From Niabella sp. (lineage in GTDB: Bacteria > Bacteroidota > Bacteroidia > Chitinophagales > Chitinophagaceae), in contig JAGIAQ010000003.1 of assembly GCA_017744795.1 (NCBI GenBank), positions 33,335 through 97,334 of the forward strand: a DNA stretch of 64,000 bases. The letters are read 5' to 3'. Below the pieces are notes generated by a model. It ran no database searches and was not told where the DNA came from. It worked only from the letters and a program-made list of their open reading frames with translations. Position numbers and translations under genes: made by a program. Shown here piece by piece: positions 52,215 to 60,384 of this stretch; the stretch's first letter is position 1, and each line of letters opens with the position of its first letter.

Positions 52215-54131
52215 TCAATTCTTAGTTTTAATTTTTGCTTTGTTTAACAGGAAGCGCACCCAATCCCGGGCGGCCTTATAATTTTCGTATTTAAGGGGCA
52301 GTTTCCTGCCGTCTACATATTCATTGTAAATCCAGGGATCACCCAGGGCAAAAACCATTCCTTTGCCATAGCTGGCAACGGCCATAATATTCATATTCCC
52401 TGATTTTAACACCGGCGAAGTATTTTTGTAAAGATTCAAAGAAGAAATCTCTTTTAAGTACACGTTTTTAGCATTCTTAAAAATAATATTACCCTGTTGT
52501 ATAGCTACCCGGCCCATTTCATAATCATTATTCTTCACCATGAGCTGGTTATCCTCGTTAAACTGTATCCCGAATTTTTTTGCGAGGATATTAAAATGCT
52601 GCAGGTCGCAATTGCCGGCATCATTGGCCATCAGTGCCAGTACGCCACCGCCTTCCACCCAGCGCGCTATCGCCTGTGCATCCGTCTCATTCATGTAATT
52701 GGGGTGCTCGGTTTCCTTATCTGTATCCGGGTCCACAATAATATAAACCGATGCTTTTTTGAGATTATCGGCAGTAGGCGCCGCCTTTAAAGTGGCAAGA
52801 TCCGCTCCGTACTGCTCAAAAATATCGCCTAAAAAGGAGTAGCCGCCGTTGGAGCGATCGCTCCAGGTATAATGCCAGGACTCTGGTTTTCCCAGGAGGC
52901 CTTTTTTCCATTCATTATTAAAGTAATTATCCAGCAGTATGGTTTTACCGGTACCGAGCGACAAATTATTTATCAGTGCCACCTCGTCAGCCGCCAGGAT
53001 AAAAGCGCCCATGCCTTTGGGGTCGTTCTGCACCACTTTTTCACTCATGTAATAGTCGAAGCTACCATCCCTGTAAGGTTTTCCGCCCAACCCTGAAACG
53101 GAAACCGTTCCTTCCAGGTTGGTAAACCCATTCTGATCCACTGTAAGTTTATTTTTTACCAGGCCCTCAAATCCTTTTTTAGCATTGGCCCCGTAAGTTG
53201 CCGGCAGGTATCCCTTGCGAACACCTTTTGCCAGCGTATACACCAGCATTGCAGAAGCCGAGGATTCTGTATAATTCGGTTTTTTGTCCGGCAGGTTTAC
53301 GATATCATACCATAGCCCGGTTTTGGCATCCTGCACTTTTACCACTGCAGCAGCCAGTCTTTTTAAGATGCCGATCAACTGTTGTTTGCCGGGATGATTT
53401 TCGGGAAAATAATCCAGGGCATCCACCAACGCCATACCGTACCAGCCCAACGCCCGTCCCCAGAAATGAGGCGACAGCCCGGTTTTCTTATCCGCCCATT
53501 GCTGGCTGCGGGACTCATCATAGCCATGATATAAAAGACCGGTTTTAGGATCGCGGGCATTTTTTTCCATTAACACAAACTGGCGCGTTACATCATTAAA
53601 AATGGTGTCTTCACCAAATACGCTGGCATATTCTGCATAAAAGGGTTGCCCCATATAGAGCCCGTCCAGCCACATTTGCCAGGGATACACTTTTTTATGC
53701 CAGAAGCCGCCTTCCTTTGTGCGGGGCTGCGTCTTCAATTGATCGCGCAGTTGCTCAATGGCTTTTTTGTACTTTTCCTTTCCGGTAACCCGGTACAGGG
53801 TCAGTAATAACTTACCGTTATTGATAAAGTCGATATTGTGTGCCTCAGGATCATAATCTTTAATGCCGCCCTCCTCGCTTACAAAATGATCCATTGAACG
53901 CTGAATATAGTTGAACCATTTGGGGTCACCGGTCTGTAACCAGATGCCCTCAATCCCTTTCAGGATCACGCCCTGGTCATAACTCCACCGGGAAGGTTTG
54001 CCCGGCGTTACCGAGAAGGAATCCGGCCACAAGTGCATGGCAGTTTGTGCCAACCGCTGCGCATAAGGCAGTTCCTGCGCCTGCAGTTGCTGCACAGCAA
54101 GGATCAATACAATAAAAAGCAATTTTCGCAT
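52215..54131 (-). CDS. Unsaturated rhamnogalacturonyl hydrolase (GH105) fused to a DUF4350-like domain
   Basis: 638 residues with signal peptide MRKLLFIVLILAVQQLQAQ. The N-terminal (alpha/alpha)6 domain (about 20-385) has WSYDQGVILKGIEG, HNIDFINNGKLLLTLY, WQMWLDGLYMGQPFYA (candidate catalytic Asp) and PHFWGRALGWYGMALVDAL, typical of YteR-type GH105. From about residue 400 a second alpha/beta domain begins (GKTILLDNYFNNEWKKG, PDTDKETEHPNYMNETDAQAI as two adjacent parts, WVEGGGVLALMANDAGN), resembling DUF4350/glutamine-amidotransferase-like folds. It removes unsaturated galacturonate from rhamnogalacturonan fragments. Substrates must come from lyases encoded elsewhere. Confidence 0.9.
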   Translation of the reverse strand: MRKLLFIVLILAVQQLQAQELPYAQRLAQTAMHLWPDSFSVTPGKPSRWSYDQGVILKGIEGIWLQTGDPKWFNYIQRSMDHFVSEEGGIKDYDPEAHNIDFINNGKLLLTLYRVTGKEKYKKAIEQLRDQLKTQPRTKEGGFWHKKVYPWQMWLDGLYMGQPFYAEYASVFGEDTIFNDVTRQFVLMEKNARDPKTGLLYHGYDESRSQQWADKKTGLSPHFWGRALGWYGMALVDALDYFPENHPGKQQLIGILKRLAAAVVKVQDAKTGLWYDIVNLPDKKPNYTESSASAMLVYTLAKGVRKGYLPATYGANAKKGFEGLVKNKLTVDQNGFTNLEGTVSVSGLGGKPYRDGSFDYYMSEKVVQNDPKGMGAFILAADEVALINNLSLGTGKTILLDNYFNNEWKKGLLGKPESWHYTWSDRSNGGYSFLGDIFEQYGADLATLKAAPTADNLKKASVYIIVDPDTDKETEHPNYMNETDAQAIARWVEGGGVLALMANDAGNCDLQHFNILAKKFGIQFNEDNQLMVKNNDYEMGRVAIQQGNIIFKNAKNVYLKEISSLNLYKNTSPVLKSGNMNIMAVASYGKGMVFALGDPWIYNEYVDGRKLPLKYENYKAARDWVRFLLNKAKIKTKN

Positions 54132-54137
54132 ATGGAT

Positions 54138-55781
54138 CTATTTAAAGGAAACGGCCGCCGCAGTTGCACCCAGGGTCGCTTCTACCTTGTTTGTTACATT
54201 TTTATAATCAGTATTGCGGAACCCGATAGCACCCACCCCGCTTCCGCTCAGGCGCACCAGGGTGTTGGCATTATTGCTATACCGGAACCCGTCAAACCGG
54301 ATGTCGCGACTGTTGAGAATATCTACCACCGGGTTGGTATTGGCGGAATAGACCTGCACATTTTTAAATTGAATGCCGGCAGATTCCTGGATCTCAATGC
54401 CCTTCGTGGACTGGAACACCGCATTGCTGATGCTGATATTCTTTACGGCCATCTCCGGCAACCCTCTTAAGAAAACAGCCCGCTGGGCGCCGTTCACCGC
54501 AATATTACTTATTTCGATGTTCCGGAACTGGGGCGTGGTTTCATCAACAGGCAATTTTTCCACTTTGGGCAATTCCCGCTTTTCCCCCGCCAGGGCTATC
54601 GGGTCTTTTGCCGCATAGTACATATCGAATAGCACCGCATCCCCCGGAATATCCTTCATAAAAATATCTTTTATAAAAATATTTTCAACAACACCGCCCC
54701 TGCCGCGGGTGGTTTTAAAGCGCAGTCCGATGTCGGATCCGATAAACGTGCAGTTACTTACATATACATTATTCACACCGCCGCTCATCTCGCTTCCCAC
54801 CACAAAACCGCCATGCGCCGCATACACAGTGCAGCCTCTTATAATGACATCTTTTGTTGGCATAGCCCGCTTACGCCCGTCCGCGTCACGTCCGCTCTTC
54901 ATACATAACCCGTCATCACCCACATCAAATTTACTATTCTCAATCAGCACATTGCTGCAACTTTCCAGGTCAATGCCATCGCCATTCTGTGCGTACCAGG
55001 GATTTTTAACAAACACATTCCGCACCGTAATATTTTTGCTCATCAGCGGATGCAAACACCAGGCGGGAGAATTTTGAAAAGTAACGCCTTCCAACAACAC
55101 CTTGTTGCAGGAGGTCAACACTACCAGGTTTGGCCTGAAAAAATCTTTTACGGATTGATAAAAGGCGGCATCCTTATCCGGCGACAGCCGGCCCGGATCT
55201 TTCATCCCGTTGCCTTTGGCATAGCTTTCGGAAGGCATCCAGGTTTTACCGCCATCGGCCAGCACGCCTCCGGAGGCCACCAGGTTCTTCCATTGCGATT
55301 CTGTTAATTTATCTTTTTTCACTGCCCGCCACGCATCCCCGTTGCCATCAATGATACCGGCACCGGTAATAGCTATGTTTACGGCGTTTTCTGCAGAAAT
55401 GGGCGATTGATTCCGCATTTGGGGAAAACCCTCCCAATTGGCTTTTACCAGGGGATATTGGGTTTTATCTTTTGTAAACAGTAAGGTGGCTCCGGCAGCA
55501 AGGTTCAGGTTCACATTCGATTTTAACGTCAAAGGCCCTGTCAGCCACAATCCTGCAGGAACCTGTACCACACCGCCGCCTTTATTGGTGCAGGCATCAA
55601 TAGCGGCTTGAATGCTTTTGGTACTTAAGGTGTACCCATCAGGAACCGCGCCGTATTTGGTTATGGGGTATTCGGCTTTGCTAAATTGCGGGAATATCAC
55701 TTCGGGTAATTTCCATACAGACTGACTCCGGGCATTCAGGGCAATCAATACTAAAAGGGAAAAAAAACTATTTTTTAACAT
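54138..55781 (-). CDS. Secreted polygalacturonase-like enzyme, GH28 (I)
   Basis: 547 residues from the ATG at 55781, which gives signal peptide MLKNSFFSLLVLIALNARSQ; a TTG 15 codons upstream is less likely. It is a parallel beta-helix with GH28 active-site motifs NGDGIDLES, VGDDGLCMKSGRD, YAAHGGFVVGSE and GLRFKTTRGRGG. NGD in place of NTD and AHGG in place of GHG fit the exo-acting or rhamnogalacturonan-type subgroup rather than classical endo-polygalacturonase (inference). It is the first gene of the downstream pectin operon. Confidence 0.92.
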   Translation of the reverse strand: MLKNSFFSLLVLIALNARSQSVWKLPEVIFPQFSKAEYPITKYGAVPDGYTLSTKSIQAAIDACTNKGGGVVQVPAGLWLTGPLTLKSNVNLNLAAGATLLFTKDKTQYPLVKANWEGFPQMRNQSPISAENAVNIAITGAGIIDGNGDAWRAVKKDKLTESQWKNLVASGGVLADGGKTWMPSESYAKGNGMKDPGRLSPDKDAAFYQSVKDFFRPNLVVLTSCNKVLLEGVTFQNSPAWCLHPLMSKNITVRNVFVKNPWYAQNGDGIDLESCSNVLIENSKFDVGDDGLCMKSGRDADGRKRAMPTKDVIIRGCTVYAAHGGFVVGSEMSGGVNNVYVSNCTFIGSDIGLRFKTTRGRGGVVENIFIKDIFMKDIPGDAVLFDMYYAAKDPIALAGEKRELPKVEKLPVDETTPQFRNIEISNIAVNGAQRAVFLRGLPEMAVKNISISNAVFQSTKGIEIQESAGIQFKNVQVYSANTNPVVDILNSRDIRFDGFRYSNNANTLVRLSGSGVGAIGFRNTDYKNVTNKVEATLGATAAAVSFK

Positions 55782-56007
55782 TCGACACTTTTTATTCAAT
55801 AGAAACAAGCTACGATAGTGGCTCAAGTTAACGCTAAAAACCGGGGCCGGAAACGGATTACAGGGATTTATTTACGCAAACGTTATCATAATAGAAAAGC
55901 ACATTGCTACAGGAAAATATTCCAGCCGGAGCTTAAAAGTAAAAAGTGAGAATGGACCACATTGGCGTTAACCTACTATTTTTGACAAAGCGCGATTCCA
56001 ATAAAGT
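55782..56007. promoter_or_regulatory. Upstream region of the downstream pectin operon
   Basis: This 226-nt spacer is the only long gap in the pectin cluster, so it probably holds the operon promoter. TTTACGCAAACGTTAT (55871-55886) resembles half of a LacI-type operator (AACGTT core); on the minus strand it contains TAACGTTTG, one nt too long for TAnnTTTG. GTTAACGC (55827-55834) and its complement GCGTTAAC (55966-55973) flank it. None of these is proven. Confidence 0.3.
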
Positions 56008-56562
56008 TCACCAACGTTTAACTACTTTTCCGAGCTGTTGCTTCCATTTGCCTCCAACCTTCTTTACTAATAAAATATAAGTTGCGCCCGCTTTTTGTGA
56101 AACGCTTTTTGTGTAAGACAATATAGCTTTATCTTCAAAGATATATGCATTGGAAAAGCATAACTTCCCGACAAGCCTTGCAGAATCAATCGGCTTCCGC
56201 CCTCCATCAGAAACGATTCTAAATTGTCCTGTATTATTTATGCGCACCAAATCAAGTTTACCCAAATAGTATGGGTGATTTACAACCTCAGCAAAATCTA
56301 TATTATCTTTTACTAAATCCGAAACAGCCTCGTCAATAGCTTTATCGGAAGACAAGCTATCACTCACGGAAATAAGAAAAGACGCATTTTGAGAATAGTT
56401 CTCCCCCAGCCCGCCCGGCATGGCAAAGAAGCTTTTAAACCTGTAAGTGTTCGTATCCGCTATATTTAAAAAGTTATTATTTACCGCATCATAAAACCAC
56501 TGCCTGGAAGAGCTCCTGCAGGAGAACAACGCGACAGCCAGCAAAAATATAGTTGATCTCAT
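56008..56562 (-). CDS. Uncharacterised lipoprotein in the pectin cluster
   Basis: 184 residues. The signal MRSTIFLLAVALFSC has a lipobox-like Cys at residue 15, followed by SSSRQWF. The mature part is a mixed alpha/beta protein with DAVNNNFLNIADTNTYRF, GKLCFSNAYIFEDKAILSYT and the C-terminal pattern GATYILLVKKVGGKWKQQLG, which looks like a beta-sheet edge. No family is recognised. It is the last gene of the upstream pectin operon, 90 nt after GH43, and may have its own function unrelated to pectin. Confidence 0.75.
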   Translation of the reverse strand: MRSTIFLLAVALFSCRSSSRQWFYDAVNNNFLNIADTNTYRFKSFFAMPGGLGENYSQNASFLISVSDSLSSDKAIDEAVSDLVKDNIDFAEVVNHPYYLGKLDLVRINNTGQFRIVSDGGRKPIDSARLVGKLCFSNAYIFEDKAILSYTKSVSQKAGATYILLVKKVGGKWKQQLGKVVKRW

Positions 56563-56652
56563 GTTTTAAAGATATTGCGAAAAGCTAACTACAATTTTGA
56601 CCACATTATTACTAAATAGATTTAACCTGGTTAAGTGCCAGGGAAAGGGGTA

Positions 56653-58275
56653 CTATTTTGAGACTCTAAACCAATCCACGTCCATAAAACCGGCGTCATT
56701 TATTTTTGTGGGGCTGGTGATGAACAGCCCCATTTTGATACCGATCCATTTGCCGGGAACCGCTCTCATAGCGTCTCCTGCGTTTTTGAAGTTTTGACCA
56801 TCGAGGCTGTAGCTGAACTGGCAGGTGGTATCCTTATTAAACTGCAGGCGGAAATAAACATCGCCGGTGTTCACCTTGGTAATTTCCGTTTCCACTTCCG
56901 CATTTCCTTTTTCTGCCCCCGCACATTTTCCATATACTATATATAATCCGTCCTTTTTTTTCTTAAGGGCAATATTGCTGTAGTCCAGCGCCATTGTGGT
57001 AAGGCCGGCCTTTTCGCCGACCACTTTTTCGTTAGGTGTGAAATGGATCTTGGTTGTGGCGATAAACGCATCGCCCGGAAATTTTTGCAGCAAAACTGCC
57101 GGCACATTCCAAAGGCTTTTCGCTTCCGGCTCCATTACCTGGGCATACAAGCGCAACGTGCCCGCAGCGGGATTTAAAAAGCTCCAGGTAGCCTGCGGAT
57201 TTGCCTGCCATTGCCATTGCAACCCAAGCTTTTTGTCATTAAATTCATCGGATTCGACAGGGGTTTGAACCGGATATATTTTTCCAACATTTGGTTTTTT
57301 AAAGGTAGCAACCGGCTCGCCAATGCCGTCTCTGTCTTTATCCACGCCAATCACCGGCCAATCATTGTTCCATTGCATGGGCTGTAAATGCACCACACGA
57401 CCGATAGCCCCCTTATCCTGAAAATGGAGAAACCAATCCTCCCCCGTTTTCGTAGTAACCCAGGCGCCCTGGTGCGGTCCGTTTATGGTTGATCTGCCCT
57501 GGGCCATCACCACGCGCCGTTCATAGGGCCCGTACACGTTTTTGCTGCGCAGCACCAGTTGCCAGCCCGTAGCCACTCCGCCGGCAGGAGCAAAAATGTA
57601 GTAGTAGCCGTTTCGTTTATAAAACTTGGGGCCTTCCAGCGTGGGGTCCTGCGCATGCCCGTCAAAAACAATAGCGCCCGCGTCAGTAGTTTTAGTTCCT
57701 CCGGCATTCATTTCCTTCACTACAAGAACACTTTTGATACCTGCCCGGCTGCCGGCATAACCATGCACCAGGTATACTTTCCCATCATCATTCCAGAGCG
57801 GACAGGGGTCAATCAACCCGGCGCCTCCTTCTACAAGTACCGGATCACTCCAGGGGCCCGTAATATTTTTTGCTTTGATCACATAAATACCAAAATCCGG
57901 ATCGGGATAGTAAATATAAAATTCATTGTTATGATACCGGATCGCCGGTGCCCACACGCCGTTGCCGTGCTGGTTCCTGGCAAATACATCAAAAGGCGGC
58001 TGGCGGTTGAGGGCATGACCGATGATCGTCCAGTTCACCAGGTCTTTTGAATGCAGGATCGGTAGCCCCGGCACGGCGTCAAAACTGGAAGCGATCAGAT
58101 AAAAATCATCCCCTACACGTATGGCATCCGGATCGGAATAATCCGCATTAATAACAGGGTTGGTATACGTACCGTTGCCGTTATCCGGCACCCATACTTT
58201 TGACACGTAGGCTTGCTGTGCATTCAATAACAACGATGCCAGCAGGCAAAAAACGATCAGGGTATTCTTTTTCAT
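56653..58275 (-). CDS. Secreted GH43 glycoside hydrolase
   Basis: 540 residues with signal peptide MKKNTLIVFCLLASLLLNAQ. The five-bladed propeller has the catalytic base Asp in NADYSDPDAIRVGDDFYL, the pKa-modulating Asp in LIDPCPLWNDDGKVYLVHGY and the acid Glu in PTLEGPKFYKRNGYYYIFAP. A C-terminal beta-sandwich (about 345-540; FNDKKLGLQWQWQANPQ onward) is of the type found in beta-xylosidase/arabinofuranosidase subfamilies. It probably trims arabinose, xylose or galactose side chains of pectin; the subfamily cannot be fixed by eye. Confidence 0.93.
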   Translation of the reverse strand: MKKNTLIVFCLLASLLLNAQQAYVSKVWVPDNGNGTYTNPVINADYSDPDAIRVGDDFYLIASSFDAVPGLPILHSKDLVNWTIIGHALNRQPPFDVFARNQHGNGVWAPAIRYHNNEFYIYYPDPDFGIYVIKAKNITGPWSDPVLVEGGAGLIDPCPLWNDDGKVYLVHGYAGSRAGIKSVLVVKEMNAGGTKTTDAGAIVFDGHAQDPTLEGPKFYKRNGYYYIFAPAGGVATGWQLVLRSKNVYGPYERRVVMAQGRSTINGPHQGAWVTTKTGEDWFLHFQDKGAIGRVVHLQPMQWNNDWPVIGVDKDRDGIGEPVATFKKPNVGKIYPVQTPVESDEFNDKKLGLQWQWQANPQATWSFLNPAAGTLRLYAQVMEPEAKSLWNVPAVLLQKFPGDAFIATTKIHFTPNEKVVGEKAGLTTMALDYSNIALKKKKDGLYIVYGKCAGAEKGNAEVETEITKVNTGDVYFRLQFNKDTTCQFSYSLDGQNFKNAGDAMRAVPGKWIGIKMGLFITSPTKINDAGFMDVDWFRVSK

Positions 58276-58305
58276 TCCAGTTGCTTCTTTAATTATTAAT
58301 CAATC

Positions 58306-59271
58306 CTAAAAACGCGCCACCTGCCACCCGCTGAAAATATTTTTTACCTGGTAGGCAGCGGCGGTTGCTGGCGTAAGCTGATGTGCCCATTTCACGCGTT
58401 TATCTGTATTGGCACCCGCGCCGCTATTATTGTACTCCGCATAAAAAGTGGTTCGCTCCGCATCCGGTTTCCCCCAGTTATGCCAGCCTTCGGGCTTAAT
58501 AATATCCGAAAGGTTGCATCCGATAAAGACCGTACGCGCTGCAGCTTTCCAGGGACGGCCCAGGTAATAGGAGGCTTTCCCCGCATCTCCTGAAATAACG
58601 CAGCCAATAAACACATATCCATATTGCGATGTATCCGGCGTACTTGCGGCCGTAAGATACTGTCCTCCTTTTTTGCCATAAATGCGGCACTGTTCAAACA
58701 CCGCTGTTGCCGCGCCAAAAATAAAATCTGTTGTACCTTCTATATAACAATTTTTATAATACTGCCGGCTTGCAGCTCCGTTGCCATAAGTGTATAGCGT
58801 ATCCTGGAAGCCCAGGAATTTACAGTTGATAAATTGCACCCTGTCCGATGCCACCCGCACTGCCACTGCCTGCCCCACCGGGCCTGCGCTGTTTTGAAAA
58901 GTTATCTGCTCTGCTGTAAAATCATTTGCATAGATAAAGAACGATGCAGAACCACTGGTGCCGATATCAGCTCCCAATGCATTTTTTTTACTGGCATAGT
59001 CGTCAAAGGTCAGGATCACTTTGTCTACATCCTGTCCAATATATTTTACGTTTATTCTACTGGCAGGTAGCGTCAATTTTTCCTTATACACTCCGTTTTT
59101 AATATAAACAATAGTTTGTGTGTTTTTAAGATCGGGAATGGCATCAATCGCTTCCTGAACAGTCTTAAAGTCGCCACTGCCATCCTGGGCTACGGTAAAA
59201 TCGGGCTTTGCAGCAAACGCAATGGCAACCAACAGCAAACAACCAGTGATCAGCAATAATTTTTTAAACAT
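58306..59271 (-). CDS. Pectin methylesterase, CE8 (I)
   Basis: 321 residues with signal peptide MFKKLLLITGCLLLVAIAFAA. A beta-helix with the CE8 residues in order: DGSGDFKTVQEAIDAIP, QNSAGPVGQAVAVR (Gln), FLGFQDTLYTYG (catalytic Asp), GTTDFIFGAATAVFE (second Asp) and YYLGRPWKAAA (Arg). It removes methyl esters from homogalacturonan, preparing it for GH28. It is a tandem paralogue of the next gene upstream; the two differ in loops and signal peptides. Confidence 0.95.
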   Translation of the reverse strand: MFKKLLLITGCLLLVAIAFAAKPDFTVAQDGSGDFKTVQEAIDAIPDLKNTQTIVYIKNGVYKEKLTLPASRINVKYIGQDVDKVILTFDDYASKKNALGADIGTSGSASFFIYANDFTAEQITFQNSAGPVGQAVAVRVASDRVQFINCKFLGFQDTLYTYGNGAASRQYYKNCYIEGTTDFIFGAATAVFEQCRIYGKKGGQYLTAASTPDTSQYGYVFIGCVISGDAGKASYYLGRPWKAAARTVFIGCNLSDIIKPEGWHNWGKPDAERTTFYAEYNNSGAGANTDKRVKWAHQLTPATAAAYQVKNIFSGWQVARF

Positions 59272-59304
59272 ATTATTTGAAGGGCAGGGGGATTAAAAAA
59301 ATTG

Positions 59305-60357
59305 CTATTTTTTTGCAGGCCAGACAAAGGGTTTTAGATTTTGTAAAAACCAATCCTGTTCTCCCGGCAACCGAGTATTGCAGCTTGCAAAAATAGTTTC
59401 CAAAGTATAGTCTTTTGCTTCCTTATCTGTCAGCTGTTTGCTCCACGCTGCCCGTTTGGCAGCAGTTGCGCCCGGACCTGTATTCTTATACTCAGCGTAG
59501 TAAGCAGTCTTTTCATTTTCAGAATTGCCCCAGTTTTCCCAGCCCGCGGGCGCAATGGCGGCAGGCAGCTCGCACCGGATCCATACCGTTTTTGCATGCG
59601 CGCGCCAGGGGCGGCCCAGGTATATTTTACTAACGCCACTGTCCGCAATCACTTTACAATCCAGCAATACATAGCCAAAGCGTTTACCTGGTGTGGTGCT
59701 GGCCGCTGTAAGATAGGAGTTGGCTTTTTCTTTAATGGTGCAGTTCTGGAACACGGTTGTTGCCGGGCCAAAAATAAAATCCGTTGTGCCCTCTATATAA
59801 CAGTTTTTGAAAAGTTGCCGCGCCGTTTCCCCTGCTGTAAAAATGGTATCCTGGTTGCCCAGGAATTTACAGTTCAGGAATAACGCCTTGTCGGCATCCA
59901 CATACAATGCCACCGCCTGTCCTACGCGTCCGGCGTTGTTCTCAAATGTAATATTCATCGCCGTAAAACGGTTGCCTGATATTTTAGCGGTGTAAGAAGT
60001 AAAAGTGGTCAGCTTCCCGCGTCCTGAATAATCGCCAAAGGAAATGATCGTCTTATCCACGCTCTCCCCAATAAACACCACATCTGTATTATTTGCCGGC
60101 AGCTCTATTTTTTCATTGTACACCCCGTTTTTGATATACAGCGTAATGGGCGCCAATGGATATACACGCATGGCATCAATGGCATCCTGTATGTATTTAA
60201 AATCGCCGCTGCCATCTTTGGCAACGGTGAACGTGTACTTGTACTGGTGCGGGTTTGCGGTTTGTGCATTCAACTTACAAAATGGCGCTATAGCCAGTAT
60301 CATAAACTGTATGAGCCCGGCAGCAATGCTTCTATCAGCTTTAAATCTTTTAATCAT
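59305..60357 (-). CDS. Pectin methylesterase, CE8 (II)
   Basis: 350 residues. CE8 motifs: KDGSGDFKYIQDAIDAMR, ENNAGRVGQAVALY, FLGNQDTIFTAGE, GTTDFIFGPATTVFQ and IYLGRPWRAHA. The signal peptide is unusual: MIKRFKADRSIAAGLIQ... is partly encoded by a dispersed repeat (60318-60343); an internal Met (residue 19) could give MILAIAPFCKLNAQ as a shorter signal. It is similar to the next gene, consistent with tandem duplication. Confidence 0.94.
   Translation of the reverse strand: MIKRFKADRSIAAGLIQFMILAIAPFCKLNAQTANPHQYKYTFTVAKDGSGDFKYIQDAIDAMRVYPLAPITLYIKNGVYNEKIELPANNTDVVFIGESVDKTIISFGDYSGRGKLTTFTSYTAKISGNRFTAMNITFENNAGRVGQAVALYVDADKALFLNCKFLGNQDTIFTAGETARQLFKNCYIEGTTDFIFGPATTVFQNCTIKEKANSYLTAASTTPGKRFGYVLLDCKVIADSGVSKIYLGRPWRAHAKTVWIRCELPAAIAPAGWENWGNSENEKTAYYAEYKNTGPGATAAKRAAWSKQLTDKEAKDYTLETIFASCNTRLPGEQDWFLQNLKPFVWPAKK
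60318..60343 (-). repeat. Dispersed repeat (GCTGATAGCAGC family), partial copy 3
   Basis: On the minus strand AAGCTGATAGAAGCATTGC then TGCCGG differs at only two of 24 positions from the copy upstream of trpD. It lies within codons 5-14 of a pectinesterase gene, where it encodes KADRSIAAG. Confidence 0.55.
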
Positions 60358-60384
60358 ACCAGATCTGTTTAAAAAAATATAATT

